Assembly (NCBI GenBank): GCA_000992395.1
Contig: LBUD01000015.1
Location: 1-39,980, forward strand
DNA length: 39,980 bases
DNA from: Parcubacteria group bacterium GW2011_GWA2_38_13
GTDB lineage: Bacteria; Patescibacteriota; Patescibacteriia; Buchananbacterales; GWA2-38-13
Direction of reading: 5' to 3'
Part shown: piece after piece, positions 15,728 through 25,448 of the stretch
Layout of the letters: each line of letters opens with the position of its first letter
How positions within the stretch are numbered: position 1 is the stretch's first letter
Notes under the pieces: model-generated
Told to the model about the DNA's origin: nothing
The model's database searches: none
What the model saw: only the letters and a program-made list of their open reading frames with translations
Translations under genes and position numbers: made by a program

Positions 15728-16864
15728 ATGACTAAATTTAGTAAAATATTATTCATTATTACCCAATCTGAACTTGGCGGCGCGCAAAGATATGTTTTAG
15801 ATTTGGCAAATCATTTAAAAGATAATAATTATGACATAATTGTTGCGTCCGGTCAATCCGGACATCTTTTAGATGAATGCAAAAAAAAATCAATACAAAT
15901 ACATATTTTTAAAAATTTGATCAGACCAATTCATCCGTTTAAGGATCTTTTTGCATTTTTTGAAATATATTCATTTATAAAAAAAGAAAAGCCGGATATC
16001 GTACATCTGAATTCTTCAAAATCAGGAATTTTAGGAGCTGTTGCGGCCAAGGCCGCCGGAGCGAAAAAGGTGGTTTATACGGTACATGGTTTTGTTTTTA
16101 TGGAGCCCATGGCAAAATGGAAAAAAATATTTTATATATGCGCGGAAAAATTTTCTTCGTTTTTTAAAGACGCAATAATTTGCGTATCAGAATACGACAA
16201 AAAGATGGGCATACGATACAGAATCGCACCTGAAAAAAAATTTATAACCATCCATAACGGTATTGAACCCATCAACTTCCTGCCAAAAGAAGAAGCGCAA
16301 AAATTTCTATTAAAAAGCTATCAGCTATCAGCTATAAGCTATAAGCTAATAATCGGCACCATAGCAAATTTTTATCCAACAAAAGGACTTTTGTATCTGG
16401 TCCAATCTGCGAAAAAAATAATTGAAAAATTTCCACAAACACTTTTTGTAATTATCGGAGACGGCGAGGACAGAAATATTCTTGAAAACGAAATTGCAAA
16501 ACTTAGCATTAAAGAAAATGTATTGCTTTTGGGAAAGATACCAGATGCGTTGCGCTATCTTCGCGCGTTTGATATATATGTTTGTTCATCTGTAAAAGAA
16601 GGGCTTCCCTATTCTATTATTGAAGCAATGTCAGCAGGGCTTCCAATCGTTGCCACAAATGTCGGCGGAATACCGGAGCTATTAGCAAATGATTGCGGAA
16701 TTTTAGTTGAGCCAAAGAATTCAGATGCAATTTTCATGGGAATAGAAAAAATTATCAGCAGTCCCGGGCTTGGAAATATTTTAGGAAACAATGCAAAAAT
16801 AATTGCGCAAAAAAAATATTCGCTGGATACGATGATTCAAAAAACGCATCAAATATATTTATAA
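15728..16864 (+). CDS. Glycosyltransferase family 4 protein with micro-repeat insert
   Basis: A 378-aa GT4 on the plus strand. N-terminal ITQSELGGAQRYVLDLANHL is the acceptor-domain glycine loop; VHLNSSKSGILGAVAAKAAG and YTVHGFVF follow. The donor domain has IGTIANFYPTKGLLYLV, FVIIGDGEDRNIL and the E-x7-E motif EGLPYSIIEAMSAGLPIVAT plus GGIPELL. Between the two domains (about residues 197-209) the sequence SYQLSAISYKLI is encoded by tandem AGCTATC/AGCTATA units, again an in-frame repeat insert. It has its own promoter and ends at a terminator shared with the convergent GT-C gene. Confidence 0.92.
   Translation: MTKFSKILFIITQSELGGAQRYVLDLANHLKDNNYDIIVASGQSGHLLDECKKKSIQIHIFKNLIRPIHPFKDLFAFFEIYSFIKKEKPDIVHLNSSKSGILGAVAAKAAGAKKVVYTVHGFVFMEPMAKWKKIFYICAEKFSSFFKDAIICVSEYDKKMGIRYRIAPEKKFITIHNGIEPINFLPKEEAQKFLLKSYQLSAISYKLIIGTIANFYPTKGLLYLVQSAKKIIEKFPQTLFVIIGDGEDRNILENEIAKLSIKENVLLLGKIPDALRYLRAFDIYVCSSVKEGLPYSIIEAMSAGLPIVATNVGGIPELLANDCGILVEPKNSDAIFMGIEKIISSPGLGNILGNNAKIIAQKKYSLDTMIQKTHQIYL
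16316..16350. repeat. Coding micro-repeat (AGCTATC / AGCTATA)
   Basis: About five tandem 7-nt units inside the glycosyltransferase gene encode SYQLSAISYKL. It sits between the two Rossmann domains, a permissive linker position. Confidence 0.9.
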
Positions 16865-16893
16865 TGATGCGATTACAAAATTATTTCACAAAT

Positions 16894-16920
16894 AGCCCGC
16901 GAAAAAAGCGGGTATTTTTT
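16894..16920. terminator. Intrinsic terminator between convergent genes
   Basis: CCCGC, a 7-nt A-rich loop and GCGGG are followed by TATTTTTT on the plus strand. It ends the plus-strand glycosyltransferase transcript; the A-run on the other side is shorter, so activity for the minus-strand gene is less certain. Confidence 0.8.
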
Positions 16921-18661
16921 ATTCATTCAATCTGGCGCGGTACACCTTAAATATCAATACCCCGTCATCATCAAAAACATTTTCAACCGTAACAGGAGCA
17001 TTATCTTCCATTGATCTTAGAAATTCATTTTCAACAAAACCTGAAAGCTCACTTTGCTTTGGATTCGCATAATACGAAGGATTAAAAACTTTCTCCGCAA
17101 CCCCTTTAATATAATAAAAATTTTTCATTTTTCTTTCCTGCAATAACGCAAACCAATTGTCGGCTGTTTGGGAGCTTCTCCAAAACGTCAAATCAGATGA
17201 CATGATCATTCCATGGTAAACCTTATATCTTTCCAAATACCATGTTGTAGCAAACCAATCCAGCCCGTTTTCATATAAATAAATATTATTGTCCGCGAAA
17301 TTGACATCATAAAAAGTAATATCGTGCAAGGCGTTAATCGCCTTGACATCGCTTGAAAATAATTTGTCTTTTTTCCAAATTTCAAGCATATGCTTCTCAA
17401 GATTTTTAAAACCCAGGTCTTCCGCCCTTAAGCTGGAATAATTTTTATCTTTAACCCCCATGGGCTTTGCAAAAATATTCGTATTCATATTAAAGTAAAT
17501 TTCCATGCTTGCAAAAAATATTATTAATGGCACAAATATGCATAGTAATTTTTTTTGCGTTTGGATTTCTTTGTCGCGAATAACAAAATTATAAAAATCC
17601 ATAATACAAACGGCAAGGGCCAGCGCCAAAAATGGAGACCATATCGCCATGTAGCGGATATTGGGCGAGATAAAGCTGAATTCAACTGCCAAGGATGTTA
17701 TTGCAAGAAAAAGAAAGTGGTGTTTCTTTTTTCTCAAAAATATTTGTGCGGCTATATATGTAACCGATATCAATATTGCGCCAATGAATATTTTGGAATA
17801 TCCAATGCCCAAGGCCGCCCCAATATTTAAAAAGTTGGCGTACGGGCTCGTTACCAAATTTTGCGTAAATAAAATGGGCCAATCTTTTTGGGCGGCTTCA
17901 AAAACCCATGGGAAAATATGCGAGAATTGCACATCAAAATGCCCCCGGGTCTTAAAAAGCATAAAATTATAAAAAATCACCGGAGAAAAAACAACTGCGA
18001 AAACTGCCATTGCAACAAAAAATTTTTTGCTAAACAATATTTTTTTATCACGAAAATAAGCATACGAAACAATCAAAGGTATTAAAAAAAATGTCGTATA
18101 CTTTGTCAAAAATGCCATTCCCAAACAAGCGCCGAATAACGGAAAATAATTCTGTTTTTCAAACGATTTTAGAAAAAATAGAATCGCTAAGAGTATAAAA
18201 AATATAACCACCCCTTCCAGATATGTCACGCGGGATGCCCATGTAAACAAAGTAGATATCCCTAAAAAGAATACGGCCATAAGAGCGGTGTTTTTATCAT
18301 ACAATTTCTTTGCTATATAATATAATAAGATCAAAGAACCTATTCCCGCCAGCGCAAACGGCAAAAGCGCGGTGAATTCATTTTCCCAAAACACGCGAAA
18401 GAATATATTTTGTATTATAAAAACAAGCGGAGGATGCGCGTGAAAAGACAGCCTTGCCCACCACGGAATAATAAAAAACCATTGCACGGGAGTTGTCTGC
18501 CGATCCGAGAAAAGATAATCCAAATACCCCACCGACCACATAGAATAGAAGGCGCCGTCTGTTTGGAAATCGGCGCGTGTCAGGCGAAAAAAAATCAATA
18601 TACCGGAAAAACAGATTATTATAATAAATAATATTGCGGATTTCGAAAACTTCATACGCAA
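16919..18661 (-). CDS. GT-C membrane glycosyltransferase (PMT/ArnT-like), paralogue A
   Basis: A 580-aa polytopic protein with an N-terminal membrane helix and about ten further hydrophobic segments, then a soluble C-terminal region. The first outside loop has the acidic TDGAFYSMWSVG segment, where GT-C enzymes carry the catalytic Asp, followed by WWARLSFHAHPPLVFIIQ; the HPPL motif is typical of PMT_2/ArnT-like transferases. These use polyprenyl-phosphate sugars at the outer face of the membrane. It is paralogous to the next two genes (same TDG, HxPPLVFIIQ and PFALAG landmarks). The start could equally be MKFSK, two codons later. It is separated by 1 nt from paralogue B, so the two are co-transcribed. 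Confidence 0.85.
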   Translation of the reverse strand: MRMKFSKSAILFIIIICFSGILIFFRLTRADFQTDGAFYSMWSVGYLDYLFSDRQTTPVQWFFIIPWWARLSFHAHPPLVFIIQNIFFRVFWENEFTALLPFALAGIGSLILLYYIAKKLYDKNTALMAVFFLGISTLFTWASRVTYLEGVVIFFILLAILFFLKSFEKQNYFPLFGACLGMAFLTKYTTFFLIPLIVSYAYFRDKKILFSKKFFVAMAVFAVVFSPVIFYNFMLFKTRGHFDVQFSHIFPWVFEAAQKDWPILFTQNLVTSPYANFLNIGAALGIGYSKIFIGAILISVTYIAAQIFLRKKKHHFLFLAITSLAVEFSFISPNIRYMAIWSPFLALALAVCIMDFYNFVIRDKEIQTQKKLLCIFVPLIIFFASMEIYFNMNTNIFAKPMGVKDKNYSSLRAEDLGFKNLEKHMLEIWKKDKLFSSDVKAINALHDITFYDVNFADNNIYLYENGLDWFATTWYLERYKVYHGMIMSSDLTFWRSSQTADNWFALLQERKMKNFYYIKGVAEKVFNPSYYANPKQSELSGFVENEFLRSMEDNAPVTVENVFDDDGVLIFKVYRARLNE

Positions 18662-18662
18662 A

Positions 18663-20426
18663 TCAATTAAGTTTTATCCTTAATACCCTGAAAGCCTCTT
18701 TATTTTCATCATTATATATCGGCGTAACTTCCCCATCGCTTCCATTTTTTATATATTCCAAAAAAATATTTTCAAAATTTTCTACAAAATCTTTCCGATC
18801 ATTGCTTGAATCATAGTCTCCGCGATACACTAGAGGGTTTGCCCCGACAATATAAAAAAGATTTTTAATTCCCAGACTGCGCAAAACATTTATTGAATCT
18901 TGAGGTGAAATTTTACTGTCCACAAGCTCTTTAATATACTCAGAATCCCCCATAAATGGCACTTTATGATAAATCCATTGTCTGTTAAAATACCATATTC
19001 TCGCAAACCAGTCCAAATCAAAATCAAAAAGATAAAAATTATAGCCCTGTAATGATTTCCAATCAAGCCGTATTTCATCCAAAACGTTGATTTTTCTTAA
19101 TTTTTTATTGTAAAAATCTTCATTCTCCCACGTTGTTTTTAAAAATTTTTCCAGCTGGTTATATCCAAGGTTTCTTTCAACAATATTTGAAAATATTTTT
19201 TTATCACTTGCAACAAAGCCCGGCACATGATTTATTCTATAACTATGCATATATTCAAATCCAAATATACTTATTATAATGGCGGCAATTCCTATGAATC
19301 CTATACTTTTTTTGGAAAAAAATTTCACCATATCGCTTATAAAAACCCCTATCGCTAGAGATAAAAATGGAAGAAATATTGGCAAATAACGCGACGTAGG
19401 GGAGATAACCATAAACATTGCGGATGCGCTAAGTATTGCCACGAGAAGGAATTTCTCAAAATGCTCTTTTGAAAAAAATAATGTTTTTATTGCCACATGC
19501 AACACGGAGAATAGCATCATAATGTAAAATGGAAATGAAAATCCTTCTTTCATACCCGGCCAAATATTTTTTAGGTTTGTATATATATTTCTGGAATCCG
19601 TCTTATCGGTATATATACCCGGCCAATCCCTTTGCGCTGCTTCAAACATATTTGGAAAAAGATGCGATAGTTGGACGTCAAGGTGTCCGCGCGTTTCATA
19701 GACCATGATATTATAAAAAATAACAGGCGATATGATAACCAAAAATGCAATCATGCCGAGAATAAATTTTTTATTAAAAAATATTTTTCTCTGCCACATC
19801 GCAATATACGCAAAAATAAACACCATAAGAAAAAACGAAGTATATTTTGACATAAGCGCGCAACCCAGGGCGCACCAAAACCATACAAAGTAAGAATCTT
19901 TCTCAAGCGCGCGGATGAACAGATAGAATGCGAAAGTAATAAAAAATATTTCAATGCCTTCAAGGTACGATATCCTGAAAACCCACGAAAACAATGTTGA
20001 AATAGACAGCGTTCCAGCCGAAATAAGCGCGATTTTTTTCCCGAACATTTTTGCAGCTGACATAAATACAAGAAAAAATGTTCCCATGCCGGCAAGCGCG
20101 AACGGAAGCCTCATCGCGAAAGTATTATCCCCGAAAATTTTAAAAAAAATATTCTGTATTATAAACACAAGCGGAGGGGCGTCATGAAATGATAGTTTTG
20201 ACCACCACGGAATTTTTCCATACCACTGTATCGGCGCTGTTTGCTGATAAGGCACAAGATAATCCACAAGCCCAACCGAGCGCATAGAATAGTGCGATCC
20301 GTCCGTATAGCTGTCGGCCCTTCCCAATTGATAGAATAAAAAAAAGGCTGTATTTATTATAATTATATAAAAAATAATCCTCTCTATTGCTTTGAGTTTT
20401 TCATGTTTTAGTGTTAATGTTTCCAT
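18663..20426 (-). CDS. GT-C membrane glycosyltransferase (PMT/ArnT-like), paralogue B
   Basis: A 587-aa polytopic membrane protein with the same plan as its neighbour: TDGSHYSMRSVGLVDYL in the first loop, WWSKLSFHDAPPLVFIIQNIFF, then AMRLPFALAGMG. The HPPL motif is changed to APPL. About ten membrane helices precede a soluble C-terminal part, with a shared LDWFARIWYFNRQW-like segment (paralogue A: LDWFATTWYLERYK). It probably transfers a lipid-linked sugar outside the cytoplasm, perhaps to the S-layer protein or a glycolipid. It is divergent from paralogue C and shares a short promoter region with it. Confidence 0.85.
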   Translation of the reverse strand: METLTLKHEKLKAIERIIFYIIIINTAFFLFYQLGRADSYTDGSHYSMRSVGLVDYLVPYQQTAPIQWYGKIPWWSKLSFHDAPPLVFIIQNIFFKIFGDNTFAMRLPFALAGMGTFFLVFMSAAKMFGKKIALISAGTLSISTLFSWVFRISYLEGIEIFFITFAFYLFIRALEKDSYFVWFWCALGCALMSKYTSFFLMVFIFAYIAMWQRKIFFNKKFILGMIAFLVIISPVIFYNIMVYETRGHLDVQLSHLFPNMFEAAQRDWPGIYTDKTDSRNIYTNLKNIWPGMKEGFSFPFYIMMLFSVLHVAIKTLFFSKEHFEKFLLVAILSASAMFMVISPTSRYLPIFLPFLSLAIGVFISDMVKFFSKKSIGFIGIAAIIISIFGFEYMHSYRINHVPGFVASDKKIFSNIVERNLGYNQLEKFLKTTWENEDFYNKKLRKINVLDEIRLDWKSLQGYNFYLFDFDLDWFARIWYFNRQWIYHKVPFMGDSEYIKELVDSKISPQDSINVLRSLGIKNLFYIVGANPLVYRGDYDSSNDRKDFVENFENIFLEYIKNGSDGEVTPIYNDENKEAFRVLRIKLN

Positions 20427-20467
20427 AGAACGATTATTTGCTATACTGTAATTATATAACGCTTCAT
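20427..20467. promoter_or_regulatory. Divergent promoter region between GT-C genes
   Basis: Only about 40 nt separate the two divergent starts. On the plus strand TGCTATACT resembles an extended -10 box; on the minus strand TTATATAAT fits a -10. Start sites would lie very close to the start codons, so leaders are short or absent. Confidence 0.5.
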
Positions 20468-22168
20468 ATGATTCTACGCAAGCATCTTGGCATATCCATA
20501 GCAGCTGCCGGCCTTATAGCAATGGCAATATTTTTTCGCCTTGGCTACGTTGGCGCAAGCGATGTCATAACCGATGAAGCATCGCTTGGTTTTCGCGCCA
20601 TAGGGCTCATTGATTTTGACGCGACGATACACCAGCCGTCCCCATGGGAATGGGCGAATATACTTTCCTCCTGGATGAGGCTCTCAATGCACGACCATCC
20701 TCCCCTCTTTTTTATTATACAACATTTTTCCCTCAAAATATTGGGAGAAAACACAATTGCTTTGAGGCTGCCTTCAGCTATCTTCGGGATTCTGTCGGCA
20801 TATCTCATATATAGTATCACAAAAAAATTGTTTGATGAAAAAACCGCAATGGTGGCAGGAGCGCTGTCATCGGCCAATGTTTATTTAATCTGGGTATCAA
20901 GAATCGGCCTTCAAGAATCAACGCTTATATTTTTCTTTTTGCTTTCCATATATTTTTTTCTCAAAAGTTTCTCGGACGAACGTTTTTTTATTCTTTGCGG
21001 AATTTGCGTCGGACTCTCGTGGCTGACGAAATATACGGCGTTTATTCTTGCGCCGATATTTCTGACATACTTTATAATTTTTGATCGGCAATATTTTCGC
21101 AATAAATTTTTTTGGGCAGGTGTTGCGCTTGCGCTTGCAATCTTTTCACCGGTGCTTTTGTATAATTACAGGCTTTATCTCGCCTTTGGGCATTTTGACT
21201 TCCAGTTTTCCTATGTATTCGGACAAAATGTCGCTCAATGGCAAATCCAGCCGGGCAAAGAAGAATTTAAAAACATCCTGGATAAATTTTTCTCAATTTT
21301 TATAAATCTAAAAAACGGCCTATCTCCGGCATTTGCCGGACTGCTTTTAGCAACAATGGTTTACTTTTTCCATAACATAATCACAAACAGAAATAAAAAT
21401 AAAATATTTTTGCTGCTTGCGCTTATTTTTTTATTCCTTGAATATATTGTCATCGGCCCGTCGCAAAGATTTTTAAGCGCGATTATTCCTTTTTTTATCA
21501 TCATCATATCGTGCAGTATTATTGATGTATATAATTCAATACAAAAATTTGCACGTATAGCTATGTGGAAATATGCATTCACGCTTTTGCTATTTTTATT
21601 TTTTGTTTATGAGGCAATATTTTCCTACCAAACAAATATAACTATGCAGCCGAAACATTATTACTCCAAAGATATAGCCTCTCATTATTCGTATTCAGGT
21701 TACCAAAATCTTGACCAATGGCTGACCGACGAAATCCAAAACAAAAAACCTCGGTTTTCATTTGACCTATCCTATATTTTTCTCAAAGACATAAGTATTA
21801 AAACAAATGAAAAATATAATCGTGGCAATTTCAAAGATGAGGGAATTTTATTCGTATATGATGAAAATATGAATGAACAATCAAGTTTATGGATAATGCA
21901 CCGCCTTATGATATATCATAATTGGCCCGTACTTGCCTCAAAACAATATTATAACGCCATACAAAAAAATGGCGATGATTATTATAAAAAGCTTGGTTTT
22001 GAAAAAATTTATTTAATAAAAAAAGACCCCGAAACGCTCGGGAAAAAATTCAGTCTGGAAGGTAAAAATATTGATGACCTTATCTCTTACCTTAATATCA
22101 GCGGTAGCGAGCCGTATATACTAAAAAATTCACAAGGCAAAAAATCTTTTTCTATTTACTCACTATAG
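20468..22168 (+). CDS. GT-C membrane glycosyltransferase (PMT/ArnT-like), paralogue C
   Basis: A third GT-C protein, about 566 aa from the Met at 20468 (MILRKHLG), which directly precedes the first membrane helix; the ORF track start ten codons upstream lies in the promoter region. The first loop has VITDEASLGFRAIGLIDFD and WMRLSMHDHPPLFFIIQHF, with the HPPL motif intact, then ALRLPSAIFG. About ten further hydrophobic helices follow, with a soluble C-terminal domain. It is more distant from paralogues A and B than they are from each other. It converges on the O-antigen-ligase-like gene, with a small palindrome between them. Confidence 0.85.
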   Translation: MILRKHLGISIAAAGLIAMAIFFRLGYVGASDVITDEASLGFRAIGLIDFDATIHQPSPWEWANILSSWMRLSMHDHPPLFFIIQHFSLKILGENTIALRLPSAIFGILSAYLIYSITKKLFDEKTAMVAGALSSANVYLIWVSRIGLQESTLIFFFLLSIYFFLKSFSDERFFILCGICVGLSWLTKYTAFILAPIFLTYFIIFDRQYFRNKFFWAGVALALAIFSPVLLYNYRLYLAFGHFDFQFSYVFGQNVAQWQIQPGKEEFKNILDKFFSIFINLKNGLSPAFAGLLLATMVYFFHNIITNRNKNKIFLLLALIFLFLEYIVIGPSQRFLSAIIPFFIIIISCSIIDVYNSIQKFARIAMWKYAFTLLLFLFFVYEAIFSYQTNITMQPKHYYSKDIASHYSYSGYQNLDQWLTDEIQNKKPRFSFDLSYIFLKDISIKTNEKYNRGNFKDEGILFVYDENMNEQSSLWIMHRLMIYHNWPVLASKQYYNAIQKNGDDYYKKLGFEKIYLIKKDPETLGKKFSLEGKNIDDLISYLNISGSEPYILKNSQGKKSFSIYSL

Positions 22169-22176
22169 GAAGGTAT

Positions 22177-22194
22177 GGAAACCTAAAGGTTTCC
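22177..22194. repeat. Palindrome GGAAACCT-AA-AGGTTTCC
   Basis: An 8-bp perfect stem with a 2-nt spacer lies between convergent genes and immediately before the stop codon of the O-antigen-ligase-like gene. There is no T-tract, so it is better called a short palindromic repeat than an intrinsic terminator. Confidence 0.7.
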
Positions 22195-22195
22195 G

Positions 22196-24571
22196 CTACA
22201 GGCCTCCATAATAACTGTCATCTCTATTTCTTCCATCTTTTGCGTACACATCGGCCATGCTTGAATATAAAATAGCTGCGTTCGGGAAATGCGTTATCCC
22301 TTCCAGTAATAATTCTTCTGCCTCTTTATAATAACCCCTTGCGGCATATACCCCTGCAATCCTTTTGTAGTTATCCGAAGCAAGCGTGCGCAATTCTTTC
22401 AAAATTTTCAATTGTTCCTGCGCTTTATCAATATTTTTTATAGTCACATATCCGGAAAATAATGCCCAGTGAGGATCAAAAACGCGAGGAGCCAAATCCG
22501 ATGCCTTTTCAAAATCCGCGACTCCTTTTTCATACTCGCCAAGAGACATATATGCTCTTCCTGTTAATAAAAAGGTGTATGCGCGAGTGGGGCTTTGTTC
22601 TATGGTTTTCTCGCGCATTGCGATAATTTTTTTTGCATTTTCCTCCTCAATGCCCATCGTATCCATGTAAAAATTCATAAGAAAAATCTTCAATCGGACA
22701 TCTCCCTGATGTTTTTCAATACTATCAAGCATTTGTTTTTCCGACCGGCTGAATAATTCGGATAAAATAAAACTTGGTTTATTATTATCTTTTATCATGT
22801 TTTTAATCCAATCCGCGGCTACATAAATTAATTCAAATCTTCCGAGATACGGCCCTTTCTCTATGGTATCCAGCAAATCTTTTGCTTCATTCTCGCTAAA
22901 ATTTTTATTCACCATAGCGAATGTTTTTAAAAAATTTGCGTTTTGACTCATAGGCACAATATTGCAATACCAAATAATGAAAGCCATTATTAAAAATGAA
23001 GCGATATAAACAATTTCTTTGTTATTTTTTATTACAAAAGGAATTTGTTTTTCTTCAATATGGGGCTGTGCAGGTTTTTCTGATTCCCTTAAGACAAGAT
23101 GCGAAATAAATCCTATCATAAAATAAAACGGCATTGAACTGTTTAAGCTGTCAAAAACAAAAAGATTTTGCCCTATATAGGCAATGAGAAATGAAGAAAA
23201 AATTATTCCTATATAATTTTTCTTCTGATATCGCAAAAGATAATATATCAAAAATCCGATAAACCCCAAATACAGCGCGAGCCCGACAGCGCCGCCTTCG
23301 GATGCGTACTGAATTATTATATTATGGGGCCTATCAAACCAGACAACAGCATCTTCCTTATCATAAATAACTGTCGGAAAATACTTATCAAATACCTGAT
23401 AAAAATTTTCCATCCCCCATCCAAAAATCGGCTTGTCGTAAAAACCCCGCAGGGCGGCATTCCATGTTGCAAGGCGGGTCTGTGTTGTATGATCACTTAA
23501 GGATATTGACGCGATTCTAGATAAAAATGGCGAATACGCGACTATCAAATTATTTTTATTATTAAAAACCAAAATTGATCCCAATGACAATGCCAGCACG
23601 ATACACACACTGTAAATTTTTATATTCATTTTCACGCCGCGCCGGAGCAAAACCGCTACAAATGCAAATGCAATAGCAAGCGCAATGCCGATGATTGCTC
23701 CCCGCGTCTGAGTGAATGTAATGAGTGCGGAAAACATCACAATCACAAGTCCATAGAATATATACGGTAAAAATTTATTTATTTTTTCCAAAGCTCCTTT
23801 CCAAAAAGGCAAAAACGCTAAAATATGAAATATCACAAAAGGAATCCACAGTATCGCGTTTGAAAATAGTTGGCGTAAAATCCCGGATTTCCCCGAGCCT
23901 AATCCGTATTTTATTTCCAAAAAAAGTATAAAAATATCAAACCCAATAAAACAATATTTAAAAATCGCCACATCATATATCTCTTTATTCTTCATAAAAA
24001 AATAAAGACACATAAAAATGTGTATCAAAAGATAGGCGGAAAGATATGTCGGATTTCCCAATGTTGATGACACGCGCTCGCCTCCCGAAGACTCCAATAA
24101 AAGATTTACTCCCGCAACCTGGCTTAATCCTACAAACGCAATGGCAATTGCTGAAAAAATACTTACTTGCATCATCATCTCCCACTCTTTTTTTGTCTGC
24201 AATACCCCCAATAATATAAAGAAAAACGCGAACTGATGATATAGCGTTATGAGCCCGTCCATTCTTTCAAAACTGCTCCAAAAGCTATATAAAAAATCCC
24301 CTGCCAAAATGCTTGACAGGGTAAACGATGCCACAAACCCCGCGAATATCAGCAAAATTTTGTTTTTAGGAAGGATATATTTTGGATTCTGCACCACCAA
24401 AACAATAAATAACAAAATCATCGCCTCAACGCAGATTCTGAAAATAAAATTTCTTGGGGTAATGAAGGGAAAATAAAAACCACTCGGCGATACGAACGGC
24501 AAGAAAAAAATTATTCCCGTTAATGTAAGAATTCCGCGCACAAGATACTTTTCCCAAAGTTGCTTTGCCAT
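22196..24571 (-). CDS. O-antigen ligase-like (Wzy_C) membrane protein with C-terminal TPRs
   Basis: About 791 aa from MAKQLWEKYL (24571), which is preferred over the ORF-track start because it follows the previous stop by 4 nt. Roughly the first 530 residues hold about a dozen membrane helices with Wzy_C hallmarks: FTQTRGAIIGIALAIAFAF, GWGMENFYQVF and RPHNIIIQYASEGGAVGL, which contain the conserved Arg and His-Asn positions of O-antigen ligases and polymerases. The C-terminal 200 residues are TPR-like helical pairs (AYTFLLTGRAYMSLGEYEKG; YYKEAEELLLEGITHFPNA). Such ligases move a lipid-linked glycan to an acceptor on the outer face of the membrane. In a CPR cell this could be S-layer protein or lipid. 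It is followed on the same strand by no further gene; the upstream TPR gene is probably co-transcribed. Confidence 0.85.
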   Translation of the reverse strand: MAKQLWEKYLVRGILTLTGIIFFLPFVSPSGFYFPFITPRNFIFRICVEAMILLFIVLVVQNPKYILPKNKILLIFAGFVASFTLSSILAGDFLYSFWSSFERMDGLITLYHQFAFFFILLGVLQTKKEWEMMMQVSIFSAIAIAFVGLSQVAGVNLLLESSGGERVSSTLGNPTYLSAYLLIHIFMCLYFFMKNKEIYDVAIFKYCFIGFDIFILFLEIKYGLGSGKSGILRQLFSNAILWIPFVIFHILAFLPFWKGALEKINKFLPYIFYGLVIVMFSALITFTQTRGAIIGIALAIAFAFVAVLLRRGVKMNIKIYSVCIVLALSLGSILVFNNKNNLIVAYSPFLSRIASISLSDHTTQTRLATWNAALRGFYDKPIFGWGMENFYQVFDKYFPTVIYDKEDAVVWFDRPHNIIIQYASEGGAVGLALYLGFIGFLIYYLLRYQKKNYIGIIFSSFLIAYIGQNLFVFDSLNSSMPFYFMIGFISHLVLRESEKPAQPHIEEKQIPFVIKNNKEIVYIASFLIMAFIIWYCNIVPMSQNANFLKTFAMVNKNFSENEAKDLLDTIEKGPYLGRFELIYVAADWIKNMIKDNNKPSFILSELFSRSEKQMLDSIEKHQGDVRLKIFLMNFYMDTMGIEEENAKKIIAMREKTIEQSPTRAYTFLLTGRAYMSLGEYEKGVADFEKASDLAPRVFDPHWALFSGYVTIKNIDKAQEQLKILKELRTLASDNYKRIAGVYAARGYYKEAEELLLEGITHFPNAAILYSSMADVYAKDGRNRDDSYYGGL

Positions 24572-24575
24572 AATA

Positions 24576-25307
24576 TTATTTATCAAGCTCCGCAAGCGCC
24601 TGTTTTGCAACAATGCTTTCCGGGTATATTTTCAAAAGTTTTTTATAGGTCTCTATGGCTTTTGGAATTTGTTGTAATTGCCGATAATGAAGCGCGAGAT
24701 TAGCTAAAATATCTGTTTGCTCCGGATATTTGACAGAGCCGGAAATCAAAATATTTTCTGCTTTCTTTTCATCATTGAGAAAAAATCTGTAAAGCTCATA
24801 AAGCTCGCTATAGTACATTTCAAGATACGGACCCGGGATTTCAATGGCTTTCAAATAATACTCTTCGGCTTTTGCGTAATCTTTTATATAACGAAAATAC
24901 AATTCTCCCAGATTTCCGTAAGGCAAAAACGCTCCCGGCTGTAATTTTTGGGCATACATAAATGCGGCTTGGGCTTTTGCAAAATTACCAACATCCCTAT
25001 GTACGCCTCCAAGATATATAAGCGGCCAATATAAAAACGTTTCGTTCTGATTCCCCTGTGTTTCAATCACTGCTATTTTTTCTTCAAGTTCTTTTTTGAA
25101 TACCTGAAAATCCTGAAAATATTTTTCTTTTTGTGCATCTGTCAGATCGGTTTTTATGTATTCCAATTTCATAAGACTTTCAAGGGTTGTCTGTGAAGAA
25201 TTTACATTCGCCGGTTTTTCAGTTTTATTAAAATAATAGAATCCGGATATCAAAAAAATAACAACAATGAGCGTGATAATAATGCCTAAAATCTTTCTTT
25301 TATTCAT
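24576..25307 (-). CDS. Membrane-anchored TPR protein
   Basis: 243 aa: one N-terminal membrane helix (residues about 8-26, ILGIIITLIVVIFLISGFYYF), then a low-complexity linker and at least three TPR-like helical hairpins (NFAKAQAAFMYAQKLQPGAF; DYAKAEEYYLKAIEIPGP; IPKAIETYKKLLKIYPES). TPRs bind partner proteins, here probably on the outer face of the membrane. With 4 nt to the Wzy_C gene, which also has TPRs, the two products may act together in glycan transfer. No lipoprotein box is visible. No enzymatic motif is seen. Confidence 0.82.
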   Translation of the reverse strand: MNKRKILGIIITLIVVIFLISGFYYFNKTEKPANVNSSQTTLESLMKLEYIKTDLTDAQKEKYFQDFQVFKKELEEKIAVIETQGNQNETFLYWPLIYLGGVHRDVGNFAKAQAAFMYAQKLQPGAFLPYGNLGELYFRYIKDYAKAEEYYLKAIEIPGPYLEMYYSELYELYRFFLNDEKKAENILISGSVKYPEQTDILANLALHYRQLQQIPKAIETYKKLLKIYPESIVAKQALAELDK

Positions 25308-25384
25308 ACATAATTCTTTAAAATTATTATCTATTATATATAGATTCTATATTATTTTTGATAAAAAGTCCATATAACAACAAT

Positions 25385-25411
25385 CTCTCCCCCGACGGGG
25401 CCGGGGGAGAG
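25385..25411. terminator. GC-rich hairpin after the S-layer gene
   Basis: CTCTCCCCC pairs perfectly with GGGGGAGAG around a 9-nt loop. It lies 38 nt beyond the S-layer stop. No strong T-tract follows on the minus strand, so it may block 3' exonucleases as well as, or instead of, terminating transcription. Confidence 0.65.
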
Positions 25412-25448
25412 ATAAATAACTAATTCACTACGATGATTGGACTCAAGA

